64,000 bases of DNA from Methylobacterium sp. E-005. GTDB taxonomy: Bacteria; Pseudomonadota; Alphaproteobacteria; Rhizobiales; Beijerinckiaceae. Under the pieces are notes generated by a model that saw only the letters and a list, made by a program, of their open reading frames with translations, was not told where the DNA came from and ran no database searches. The translations under genes were made by a program, and so were the position numbers. The number at the start of each line of letters is the position of its first letter. Position 1 is the first letter of the stretch. Where the stretch lies: contig NZ_JAKSYG010000207.1 in NCBI RefSeq assembly GCF_022829725.1, positions 62,001-126,000 on the forward strand, in the 5' to 3' direction. This document shows positions 52,606-60,181 of this stretch, piece after piece.

Positions 52606-52830
52606 TCACCCCCGCCCCACCTCCACCGGCTCCGCCTCCTCCGGCGAGGGCACATACGCGCACCACTCACAGATCCCCCGCTCGGCCCCCCGGGCCGCAT
52701 TCCGCTGCGAGCAGAGCGGACACACCAGAAGCTTCAGCCGCCCGCCGGCGCGCAGGGCCAGCCCGCGGCCCCGGAACGTGACCTCGGTCGCGCCGTCGCC
52801 CGGCGGACGCTCCCGGACCCAGCCGCTCAC
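52606..52830 (-). CDS. Small zinc-ribbon protein
   Basis: 74 aa from GTG 52830 (GGGGTGG upstream). A C-x2-C ... C-x2-C zinc ribbon is visible in LLVCPLCSQRN and GICEWC, spaced by about 16 residues. The N-terminal part is Arg/Gly-rich (VTFRGRGLALRAG). No DNA- or RNA-binding specificity can be assigned. The longer upstream frame is antisense to the start region of the next gene and was not used. Confidence 0.6.
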   Translation of the reverse strand: MSGWVRERPPGDGATEVTFRGRGLALRAGGRLKLLVCPLCSQRNAARGAERGICEWCAYVPSPEEAEPVEVGRG

Positions 52831-53053
52831 CGGTCCACCCCGTCGGCCGGACGGGCGGCCCCCGGGCCGTGGCGTCCGTTCGATCCCATCCGCATGCGAT
52901 GCCGCCCCCCAGCTCAGCCGCGATGATCCCGCCGGGTTAAACCCTGAGCCGGCGAATGGCTCCGCTTCCGGCTGTGCATGGGCGCGGGATGCGGCGCGGG
53001 CCGTTCGCCCGTATGACTCGACCCGGTACGAAGCGGGCGCGAGGCGGAATCCG

Positions 53054-54046
53054 ATGCGGGGCGAATCGATCGAGGCGGCCGGCGGGCTGCCCACCTATGC
53101 CGACGTGGCCCGGGCGGCCGACCGGATCGCGGGCGTCGCGCACCGCACGCCGGTGCTCACCTCCCGCACCGCCGACGCGATGACCGGCGCAAAGCTGTTC
53201 TTCAAGGCCGAGAACCTGCAGCGGGCCGGGGCCTTCAAGTTCCGCGGGGCCTACAACGCCATCAGCGCCCTGTCCGAGGCGGAGCGCGCCCGCGGGGTGA
53301 TCACCTTCTCGTCGGGCAACCACGCCCAGGCGATCGCCCTGGCGAGCCGGCTGCTCGGCGCCCCGGCCACGATCATCATGCCGGGCGACGCCCCGGCGGC
53401 GAAGATCGCGGGCACCCGCGGCTACGGCGCCGAGGTGATCCTCTACGACCGCTACAGCCAGGACCGGGAAGCGCTCGGCCGGGCGATCGCGGAGCCCCGG
53501 GGCCTGACGCTGATCCCGCCCTTCAACCATCCCGACGTCATCGCCGGGCAGGGGACCCTCGCCCAGGAGCTGATCGAGACCGTGGGCGCGCTCGACGCGC
53601 TGGTGGCCTGCCTCGGCGGCGGCGGCCAGCTCGCGGGCTGCGCGCTGGCGGCCGCCGAACTGTCGCCGGGCTGCCGGGTGATCGGCGTCGAGCCCGAGGC
53701 CGGCAATGACGGGCAGCGTTCGTTCCGCGACGGCGCGATCGTGACGATCCCGGTGCCCCGCACCATCGCCGACGGGGCGCAATCGACGGCGCTCGGCCCG
53801 CTCACCTTCGCGATCATCCGGGAGAGGGTGGCCGAGATCGTCACCGTCACCGACGCTCAGCTCGTGGAGACGATGCGGTTCTTCGCCAGCCGGATGAAGA
53901 TCGTGGTCGAGCCGACCGGCTGCCTCGCGGCGGCGGCGGTGCTGCACGGGCTGGTGGACGTCAAGGACAAGCGGGTCGGGGTGGTGATCAGCGGCGGCAA
54001 CGTCGATCTCGCGACCTTCGCGCAGCTCACCGCCGGGGCTGCCTGA
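53054..54046 (+). CDS. Threo-3-hydroxyaspartate ammonia-lyase-like / threonine dehydratase family
   Basis: 330 aa from ATG 53054. Fold-type II PLP enzyme: AGAFKFRGAYNAISAL with the PLP Lys, FSSGNHAQAIALAS (substrate/PLP ring), GGGGQLAGCALA (phosphate-binding Gly loop) and VVISGGNVDLATF. No C-terminal ACT regulatory domain, so catabolic rather than biosynthetic. VEPTGCLAAAAVLHG fits threo-3-hydroxy-L-aspartate dehydratase/serine racemase relatives. Exact substrate uncertain. Confidence 0.85.
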   Translation: MRGESIEAAGGLPTYADVARAADRIAGVAHRTPVLTSRTADAMTGAKLFFKAENLQRAGAFKFRGAYNAISALSEAERARGVITFSSGNHAQAIALASRLLGAPATIIMPGDAPAAKIAGTRGYGAEVILYDRYSQDREALGRAIAEPRGLTLIPPFNHPDVIAGQGTLAQELIETVGALDALVACLGGGGQLAGCALAAAELSPGCRVIGVEPEAGNDGQRSFRDGAIVTIPVPRTIADGAQSTALGPLTFAIIRERVAEIVTVTDAQLVETMRFFASRMKIVVEPTGCLAAAAVLHGLVDVKDKRVGVVISGGNVDLATFAQLTAGAA

Positions 54047-54109
54047 GCGGAGTTGGGTCGGGAGCCACACAGCACTTTGGGAAGCCCCGGATCGGCGATC
54101 CAACCCACC

Positions 54110-54196
54110 CCCTCGTCCTGAGGTGCCGGAGCGCAGCGGAGGCCTCGAACGAGCCCGCCTTCGAGGCCCGCTAACGCGGTCACCTCAGGATGAGGG
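54110..54196. repeat. Dispersed palindromic repeat family B, copy 3 (short)
   Basis: CCCTCGTCCTGAGGTG ... CACCTCAGGATGAGGG with an inner GAGGCCTCGAAC/GCCTTCGAGGCC pair. Located between the lyase gene and sufA in a 319-bp gap (54047-54365) that has no other recognisable content apart from the sufA leader. Confidence 0.8.
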
Positions 54197-54365
54197 GGTT
54201 TGGTGGGATCACCCGATCGCCTTGCGCTCGGGCACGGCCCTCCGGCGCCGAATGCCGGGCGGGTGTGACCCGGGCGCGGTGGACCGACTGCAACCCAATG
54301 CTTATCTTATCGGCGTCAGAATGCGCGTCCCCGGGCCTTGAACCCGGTTGGGCGGGAGGGTGACG

Positions 54366-54743
54366 ATGTCGACTGGGTTCAAGGTTCTCTCGCTGACCGA
54401 TCGGGCCGCCGACCGGATCAAGGCGATCATGGCGGATGCCGACCGGCCGATCGCCGGCCTGCGGGTCGGCGTCCGCAACGGCGGCTGCGCCGGCATGTCG
54501 TACACGATGGAATACGCCGAGGCCGCCAAGCCCGGCGAGGACGTGGTCGAGGATCGCGGCGTGCGGGTCTTCGTCGATCCGAAGGCGGTGCTGTTCCTGC
54601 TCGGCACCGAGATGGACTTCACCACCAACAAGCTCGCGTCGCAGTTCGTGTTCAACAACCCGAACCAGACCTCGGCCTGCGGCTGCGGCGAGTCCGTGGC
54701 GATCACGCCCGTCTCGGCCGACCGGATCCCCGCTCAGGCCTGA
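54366..54743 (+). CDS. sufA: A-type Fe-S cluster carrier, SufA/IscA-like
   Basis: 125 aa from ATG 54366. The three conserved cluster-binding cysteines are present: C41 in RNGGCAGMSY, C105 and C107 in SACGCGES. Transfers Fe-S clusters to apo-proteins. In this window it stands alone, without sufBCDS; it may be either the end of a separate locus or a second A-type carrier, so the choice between sufA and iscA/erpA is not certain. Confidence 0.87.
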   Translation: MSTGFKVLSLTDRAADRIKAIMADADRPIAGLRVGVRNGGCAGMSYTMEYAEAAKPGEDVVEDRGVRVFVDPKAVLFLLGTEMDFTTNKLASQFVFNNPNQTSACGCGESVAITPVSADRIPAQA

Positions 54744-54748
54744 CGTCC

Positions 54749-54866
54749 CGGGTTTCCAAAGGACGCGTCCTTTGGTGGGGTGTCGGAGTGAAACCCCGGC
54801 ATACGGATCCTGGCCCCCTCTCGCAGGGCCCTGCACCCGCAAAAGGCTCGCCCTTCCGAAACCCGT
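54749..54866. repeat. Dispersed palindromic repeat family A, copy 6 (long form)
   Basis: GGGTTTCCAAAGGAC-GC-GTCCTTTGGTGGGG at the left and CGCAAAAGGCTCGCCCTTCCGAAACCC at the right, with CAGGGCCCTG in between. Lies between convergent sufA and the diguanylate cyclase gene. GTCC in place of GCCC arms on both sides of the first stem shows compensatory change, supporting a paired RNA structure. Confidence 0.8.
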
Positions 54867-55924
54867 TACGCCACCTGCGACAGGGCCTCGGCCGTGTCGT
54901 CCACGGCGCGGTTGCGGCCGCCGCGCTTGGCCACGAACATGCACAGGTCGGCCCGCTCCATCAGCGAGGCCGGCGTATCGCCCGGGCGCAGAACCGCGAC
55001 GCCCAGCGACACCGTGACCTTGCCGAGCGATTCGCCCGTCGAGCGCTTGACCAGTTCCCGCCCCATCACGCTGGTCCGGACGGTCTCGGCCACCTGCCGC
55101 GCCGCCGCGCGGTCCGCCCCGGGCAGCACGATGCCGAATTCCTCGCCGCCGAACCGGGCGAGCTGGGCCGGCTTGCCCGCCTTCTCGCGCATCACGATCG
55201 CCACGAGCCTGAGAACCTGATCGCCCGTCAGGTGGCCATACAGGTCGTTGAAGCGCTTGAAGAAATCGATGTCGAGGATGATCAGGCTCATCGGGCCGGC
55301 CCGCAGGCGGGCCTCGTCGATCGTCGCCTTCAGGGTCTCCTCGAACTGCTTGCGGTTCGCGAGGCCGGTGAGCGTGTCGGTGAGGCTCTCCAGGCGCGTC
55401 GCCTCCAGCTTCTCGCGCAGGGTCTCGATCTCGCTGCGGGTCTCCCGCATGCGCGCTTCGAGGACCCGGTTGTTCACCGCGACCTCCCGGGTGGTGGAGG
55501 CGAGCGTCGCGACGATCTCGCCCAGCCGCGCCCCGCTCGGCAGACCCTGGGCGAGGTCCTGGGCCAGCCGGCGCAGGGATTCGCCGTACCGGGTCGTGGA
55601 GCCGAGGGAGAGATCGAGGATCTCATTGGCGGCGGCGATCTCGTTCAGGACCACGCCGCTGATGTCGCCGGCGGCGCTCGCGAGCCGGCGCCCGTCGAGA
55701 TACGTCTCGTACAGCGCGTCGATATCGGCTTCGGTCAGGCCGCCATTCTGCGTGATCAGACGCTTCACCGCGTCGCTGAGCAACGGAAGCTCGGCCGACA
55801 CGTAGGTGTACCAGACCGCGTAGGCGTGGGGCGTCGGGATCGGGCCGTAGTCGCGGATCAGATCATGGACCCGCTTCGCCAACGCGAAGCTGCGATCCCG
55901 ATCCATGGGGGTCTCATGACTCAT
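54866..55924 (-). CDS. Diguanylate cyclase (GGDEF)
   Basis: 352 aa. N-terminal about 170 residues helical, with a coiled coil near 140-180 (EARMRETRSEIETLREKLEA). GGDEF domain from about residue 181: LTDTLTGLANRKQFEE, DIDFFKRFNDLYGH (metal Asp and substrate Asn), and GGEEF at 259-263, an active signature. No RxxD inhibitory site is found at the expected five-residue distance before GGEEF. Makes cyclic di-GMP. No transmembrane segment, so a cytosolic sensor of unknown signal. Confidence 0.88.
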   Translation of the reverse strand: MSHETPMDRDRSFALAKRVHDLIRDYGPIPTPHAYAVWYTYVSAELPLLSDAVKRLITQNGGLTEADIDALYETYLDGRRLASAAGDISGVVLNEIAAANEILDLSLGSTTRYGESLRRLAQDLAQGLPSGARLGEIVATLASTTREVAVNNRVLEARMRETRSEIETLREKLEATRLESLTDTLTGLANRKQFEETLKATIDEARLRAGPMSLIILDIDFFKRFNDLYGHLTGDQVLRLVAIVMREKAGKPAQLARFGGEEFGIVLPGADRAAARQVAETVRTSVMGRELVKRSTGESLGKVTVSLGVAVLRPGDTPASLMERADLCMFVAKRGGRNRAVDDTAEALSQVA

Positions 55925-56028
55925 GCCAGTGCCGTCGCCCCCGGATCATCGGCGCCTCGACGCGCGGGCTCCCGAAAATTAATCTACGGCAGGTCGGTAG
56001 CTGAGACGTTAAGCTCGAATAGCCAGAG

Positions 56029-57561
56029 TTATTTCTCTTTCTTCGCCAGAACTGGACGAAGCAGGAAGGCCGGCACGTGCGAGCCGAGACCGACCGGGGT
56101 CTCGCCCTCCGGCTCGTTCCGGCGCCCGCGCTCGTCCCGCACCCGCTCCTCCCGCCCGGACTCGCGGCGCGGCTCCGGCCGGCCCTCGATCCGAGGGGCC
56201 GCGGATCCGCTGCGGCCCCCGCGGGCCTTCGGACGATCCCCGGAGTCGGACCCCGTCCCGGCGGCCCTGGCCACGCTCTTGGCCGGTTCCCTGGCCGTTT
56301 CTCTTGCCGGTTCCCTGACCGACTCCCTGGCTGGCCCCTTGGCCGCCCCCCTGGCCGAGCGTGATCCGCGGCGCCCCTCGCCGGAGCGGCCGCGATGGCG
56401 GGTACCGGTGTCGCTGGAGGATTCGGCCACGGAGGACAGATCACCGTCGAGCCACGGGATCGGCTGGCCGATCAGCGCCTCGATGGCACCGAGCGACCGC
56501 GCATCCTCCGGCGCGACCAGCGTGTAGGCGGTGCCGCTCCGGCCCGCGCGGCCGGTGCGGCCGATCCGGTGGACGTAGTCCTCCGGGTGGTGCGGCACGT
56601 CGAAGTTGAAGACATGGCTGACCGCCGGAATGTCCAGGCCGCGGGCCGCCACGTCGCTGGCGACCAGCAGGGCGGTCTCGCCGTTCCGGAACGCGTCGAG
56701 GGCGGTGGTGCGCGCCCGCTGATCCATGTCGCCGTGGAGCGCGGCGGCGTCGAAGCCGTGGCTGACCAGGGACTTCTGCAGCAGGGCGACGTCGCGCTTG
56801 CGGTTGCAAAAGATGATCCCGTTGTTGAGCTCCGCCTCGCCGCGGATCAGGTCGCGCAGCCGCTCGCGCTTGGCGTGGCCCTCGGAGCCGGTGGCGACGA
56901 GGCGCTGGGTGATCGTGGTGGCCGTGGAGGCGGGCCGGGCCACCTCGACCCGCTGCGGGTTGTGCAGGAACATGTCGGCCAGCCGCTCGATCTCCGGCGG
57001 CATGGTCGCGGAGAAGAACAGGGTCTGCCGGGTGAACGGCACCATCTTCACGATGCGCTCGATATCGGGGATGAACCCCATGTCGAGCATCCGGTCGGCC
57101 TCGTCGATGACCAGCAGCTCGACGCCGGTGAGCAGCAGCTTGCCGCGCTCGAAATGGTCGAGCAGGCGGCCGGGCGTCGCGATCAGCACGTCGGTGCCGC
57201 GCATCAGCTTGGCATCCTGGTCGGCGAAGGAGACGCCACCGATGATCAGCGCGACGTTGAGCTTGTGGTTGGTGCCGTAGCGGTCGAAATTCTCGACCAC
57301 CTGGGCGGCCAGTTCCCGCGTCGGCTCCAGGATCAGCGTGCGCGGCATCCGGGCGCGGGCGCGGCCGTTCTCCAGCAGCGTCAGCATCGGCAGCGTGAAG
57401 GCCGCGGTCTTACCGGTCCCGGTCTGGGCGATACCGAGGACGTCGCGGCGGGCCAGCACGTGGGGAATGGCCTCGGCCTGGATCGGCGTCGGCTCGGTGT
57501 AACCCGTCGATTCGACGGCGTTCAGGACTTTCTCACTCAGTCCCAGGTCGGAAAAAGGCAT
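56029..57561 (-). CDS. DEAD-box RNA helicase, RhlE-type
   Basis: 510 aa from ATG 57561 (MPFSDLGLSEKVLNAV). Q motif GYTEPTPIQ, Walker A AQTGTGKT (46-53), PTRELAAQ, TPGRLLD, VIDEADRMLDMGF, FSATMP, then helicase C with VASDVAARGLDIP and HRIGRTGRAGR. The C-terminal 130 residues are highly basic and disordered with imperfect repeats of (A/E)REPAR type (RESVREPARETAREPAKS). Probably works in ribosome assembly or cold-adapted RNA turnover. Confidence 0.9.
   Translation of the reverse strand: MPFSDLGLSEKVLNAVESTGYTEPTPIQAEAIPHVLARRDVLGIAQTGTGKTAAFTLPMLTLLENGRARARMPRTLILEPTRELAAQVVENFDRYGTNHKLNVALIIGGVSFADQDAKLMRGTDVLIATPGRLLDHFERGKLLLTGVELLVIDEADRMLDMGFIPDIERIVKMVPFTRQTLFFSATMPPEIERLADMFLHNPQRVEVARPASTATTITQRLVATGSEGHAKRERLRDLIRGEAELNNGIIFCNRKRDVALLQKSLVSHGFDAAALHGDMDQRARTTALDAFRNGETALLVASDVAARGLDIPAVSHVFNFDVPHHPEDYVHRIGRTGRAGRSGTAYTLVAPEDARSLGAIEALIGQPIPWLDGDLSSVAESSSDTGTRHRGRSGEGRRGSRSARGAAKGPARESVREPARETAREPAKSVARAAGTGSDSGDRPKARGGRSGSAAPRIEGRPEPRRESGREERVRDERGRRNEPEGETPVGLGSHVPAFLLRPVLAKKEK
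56278..56352 (-). repeat. Imperfect tandem repeat in helicase C-terminal coding region
   Basis: About six tandem units of 12 nt of the form (TTGGCC)GGTTCCCTG / GCCGCCCCCCTG on the plus strand, coding for degenerate EPAR/EPAK/GPAR units on the minus strand. In-frame unit length suggests slippage-prone variation of the basic tail. Confidence 0.6.
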
Positions 57562-57749
57562 CTGCGTTCTGGAACCGTTGCGCGCCCGGCCGGCGCGAAG
57601 GACACCGTCGCGGCAACGGCTGGGAAAGGCTTGCGCGGGGCGCTGGTACGCTCCCGGGGCCGCGGGGCGCATGCTTCCGTGTCAGTTAGGGGCTTGGCGC
57701 CGCTTGTCAATCTCGCAATGCGCAGCCCTGCGCCACCACGCACAGGCGA

Positions 57750-58142
57750 TCAGGGCCGGAGCTGCCCCGCGGCGGGCAGGGTGACGGGCGAGGGGGCGGG
57801 CGCGGTGACCGGAACGAGACAGGGGTCGAGACGCGTGCCGCGGGCCGCCTGAGCCGCACCCATTTGCGTGATCGCGCCGGTGGTCTCGGGATCGACCGGT
57901 ACCGGGATCGCTCCAGCGGCCAGGCGGGCAGCCGTGCGCCCGGATCCGTCAGTGGGCTTGTTCCATCGCGCCAGTTGCGCGGCGCCGGCAACCGCCACGA
58001 GCCCGATCACCAACGTCACCCGCAGAGACCAAGCGAGAAGGCTCTTCGCGGCGGGGCGCCCCTCCTCACCCTGGCCCGGGACCTCCATCGTCGGTCGCCG
58101 CCGGCCAAAGGATTTCGGCGCCTGAACGCGGCGGACCTGCAT
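57750..58142 (-). CDS. Single-pass membrane hypothetical protein
   Basis: 130 aa if started at ATG 58142 (an alternative ATG at 58088 gives a shorter protein). A basic N-terminus is followed by one membrane segment (SLRVTLVIGLVAVAGAAQLARW, about residues 36-57) and a Pro/Ala-rich outer part with VPVDPETTGAITQMG. No domain is recognised. The C-terminal part is probably periplasmic. Confidence 0.5.
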   Translation of the reverse strand: MQVRRVQAPKSFGRRRPTMEVPGQGEEGRPAAKSLLAWSLRVTLVIGLVAVAGAAQLARWNKPTDGSGRTAARLAAGAIPVPVDPETTGAITQMGAAQAARGTRLDPCLVPVTAPAPSPVTLPAAGQLRP

Positions 58143-58546
58143 CGGCGACTCACTTCGCCGAACATGCAGCCGGCCCGCACCGACCCTCACCCAACAGAGT
58201 TAACCAACACTTGACGCCACGCATCACAGGCGATCGCAGGCCAAGGCAAACCATGGGGGATGCCTGCCATCACGGGAGACGGACCACACCCCTCCTCTAA
58301 TATTATTTTCTTTTTCAGTCGTATTTAAATCTATAGTGTTCTATTTTCCCCGTATTCGATCTGATATATTGCGACTTCGAGCGCTTTTATGGCCAGTAAA
58401 CTGGAATTTTTGCGACAAACAATCTTCATGATTCGTTGACTCAGCGCATCTAGTCTGATGATCCTTGTTGCGGAAAAGCGACAGACCTCAAACCCAAGAG
58501 CACCTAGAAGGCTGCCGGCTCCCGTTCATTTAGGACCACTTGAAAC
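58143..58546. other. AT-rich regulatory gap upstream of outer-membrane protein
   Basis: 404 bp, with a strongly AT-rich core at about 58297-58450. No protein-coding frame is convincing. It must contain the promoter of the omp gene at 58547 and that of the divergent membrane protein. Long AT-rich leaders are common before highly expressed outer-membrane protein genes; a 5' UTR or small RNA here is possible but I see no defined structure. Confidence 0.45.
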
Positions 58547-59413
58547 ATGAAGACGATTCTCCTTGCATCGACTGTGCTCGTCGGCTCCGCCGCCGCAGTC
58601 TCCGCGGCGGATCTGCCGCGCCGCGCCGCCCCACCGCCCGCCTTCACGCCGGTGCCGGTTTTCACCTGGACGGGGTTCTACTTCGGCGCGAATGCCGGCT
58701 ACGGCTTCGATGCCAGCAGCCGCCGGACCACCAACTACAACCTGCCGGCCGGCTCCGTGGTCGGTTCGGAGGATACCGCCGGCGTCGTCAGCGTGCGGAA
58801 CCGGTCGAACAACGACGGCTTCACCGGTGGCGCGCAGATCGGCTACAACTACCAGTTCACGCCGGGCTCGGGTGTCGTGATCGGCTTCGAGGCTGACGCC
58901 CAGTATGTCGACTTCGCCCGTCGCTCCAACGGCACGCAGGATTATGTCGGCCTCGGAATTCCGGGCGCCGCCTTCACCGCGCCGCGCGCCTACGTCGCCA
59001 CCAGCGGCAACGGCCTCGACTACTTCGGTACGGCGCGCGGCCGCCTCGGCTACGCCTTCGACCGCACCCTCGTGTACGCCACCGGCGGCTATGCCTACGG
59101 CTCGGGCCAGGACGACCAGAACTTCGCCGGTCGCCGCTTCCGCGACAGCTTCCGCACCGGCTACGCGGTCGGCGGCGGCGTCGAGTACGCGCTGCCCACC
59201 GACTCGTTCCTGAACTTCTTCAAGTCCTCAGCCGTGACCTTCAAGGTCGAGGGTCTCTACGTGAACCTCGACCGGCAGAAGAACGCCGCGGCCGGCGTCT
59301 ACGTCCCGAGCCTCCTGCCGCCGAACGGCGTGGCCTACCTCAATGGCGGCGCCGCCAAGACCGAGTTCGCGGTCGTCCGCGCCGGCGTGAACTACAAGTT
59401 CGGCTCGTACTGA
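58547..59413 (+). CDS. Outer-membrane beta-barrel protein, Omp25/RopB-like
   Basis: 288 aa. Signal peptide at residues 1-20 (MKTILLASTVLVGSAAAVSA), then ADLPRRAAPPPAFTPVPVFTWTGFYFGANAGYG, the N-terminal region typical of Omp25/Omp31-type porin-family proteins of Rhizobiales. Alternating strands with aromatic girdle residues continue to the C-terminus, which ends VRAGVNYKFGSY, an aromatic-terminated last strand suited to BAM insertion. Structural protein of the outer membrane. Followed by an intrinsic terminator. Confidence 0.9.
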   Translation: MKTILLASTVLVGSAAAVSAADLPRRAAPPPAFTPVPVFTWTGFYFGANAGYGFDASSRRTTNYNLPAGSVVGSEDTAGVVSVRNRSNNDGFTGGAQIGYNYQFTPGSGVVIGFEADAQYVDFARRSNGTQDYVGLGIPGAAFTAPRAYVATSGNGLDYFGTARGRLGYAFDRTLVYATGGYAYGSGQDDQNFAGRRFRDSFRTGYAVGGGVEYALPTDSFLNFFKSSAVTFKVEGLYVNLDRQKNAAAGVYVPSLLPPNGVAYLNGGAAKTEFAVVRAGVNYKFGSY

Positions 59414-59453
59414 GCTCGACGGACGGAGCCGGGTGTCCCGGCGCCGTATCGAA

Positions 59454-59486
59454 GGGGTCCGACCGCGAGGCCGGGCCCCTTTTTCG
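59454..59486 (+). terminator. Intrinsic terminator after omp gene
   Basis: GGGGTCCGACC...GGCCGGGCCCC with one G-T pair (59454-59480), followed by TTTTTC. Good stem plus U-run 40 bp after the stop. Confidence 0.85.
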
Positions 59487-59602
59487 TTCCGTACGCCTGG
59501 ACCGGTGGGATGGGTGCGACATGGACGGCCGGAACCGGACCGGCACCGGGCGATTGTGACCGCGGCGCCTCGCGGGATCAGGGCGCAGCGGAGCGATCAG
59601 CC

Positions 59603-60094
59603 ATGCGGAGCCGAATCCTTCTCCTGTCGCTGGCCGCGATCGGCCTCGCGGCCGTCCCGGCGCAGGCCCAGGATGCCAGCGTGATCGGCAAGGGCACCGT
59701 GCTGCCCGGAACCGGGCCTGGAACCACGCTCGGCGGCACCGGGGCCGGACGGCTCATGGAAGCCGCCAACGCCGAGGACGCGAAGAAGCGTCAGGGCCTC
59801 AAGCCCGTCGCGTTCCTCACGACCAAGATGATCGGCGTCGAGGTGCGCAACCAGGGGGGTGACAGCGTCGGCAAGATCGATGACCTGCTGATCACCGATG
59901 GGGGAACCCTGAAGGCGGTGGTGATCGATGTCGGGGGCTTCCTCGGGCTCGGCAGCAAGCGCATCGCGGTGGAGCCCGGCGCCGTCGTGCTGCGGCCCGG
60001 CGGAGACCGATTCTCCGCCATCCTCAACATGGGCAAGGACGCGATCTCCGCGGCGCAGCCCTTCGATCCGGCGAAGGCGATCGCCGCCCACTGA
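59603..60094 (+). CDS. Exported PRC-barrel domain protein
   Basis: 163 aa from ATG 59603. Residues 1-22 are a signal peptide (SRILLLSLAAIGLAAVPAQAQ). A Gly-rich linker (residues about 28-50, GTVLPGTGPGTTLGGTGAG) precedes a PRC-barrel domain: FLTTKMIGVEVRNQGGDSVGKIDDLLITDGGTLKAVVIDVGGFLGLGSKRIAVEP. Such exported PRC-barrel proteins are frequent in Methylobacterium, of unknown function. Followed by a family-A repeat that separates it from convergent parE. Confidence 0.82.
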   Translation: MRSRILLLSLAAIGLAAVPAQAQDASVIGKGTVLPGTGPGTTLGGTGAGRLMEAANAEDAKKRQGLKPVAFLTTKMIGVEVRNQGGDSVGKIDDLLITDGGTLKAVVIDVGGFLGLGSKRIAVEPGAVVLRPGGDRFSAILNMGKDAISAAQPFDPAKAIAAH

Positions 60095-60112
60095 AGCCGC
60101 GCCCCGGGCCAT

Positions 60113-60175
60113 CAAGGGTTCTTAAAGGGCTGAAGCCCTTTGGCGGGTCGCCAGGGCACAGCCCTGGCCGATCAG
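60113..60175. repeat. Dispersed palindromic repeat family A, copy 7 (short)
   Basis: GGGTTCTTAAAGGGC-TGAA-GCCCTTTGGCGGG then CCAGGGC-ACA-GCCCTGG, between convergent PRC-barrel and parE genes, 19 bp after the stop of the former. Confidence 0.75.
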
Positions 60176-60181
60176 GCGGCC

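Noticed and set aside
59531..59555. GGAAC followed 16 nt later by GATT before the PRC-barrel gene, as an EcfG promoter
   Set aside because: The -10 GATT differs from CGTT at two positions, and GGAAC is frequent in this GC-rich DNA; too weak to annotate.
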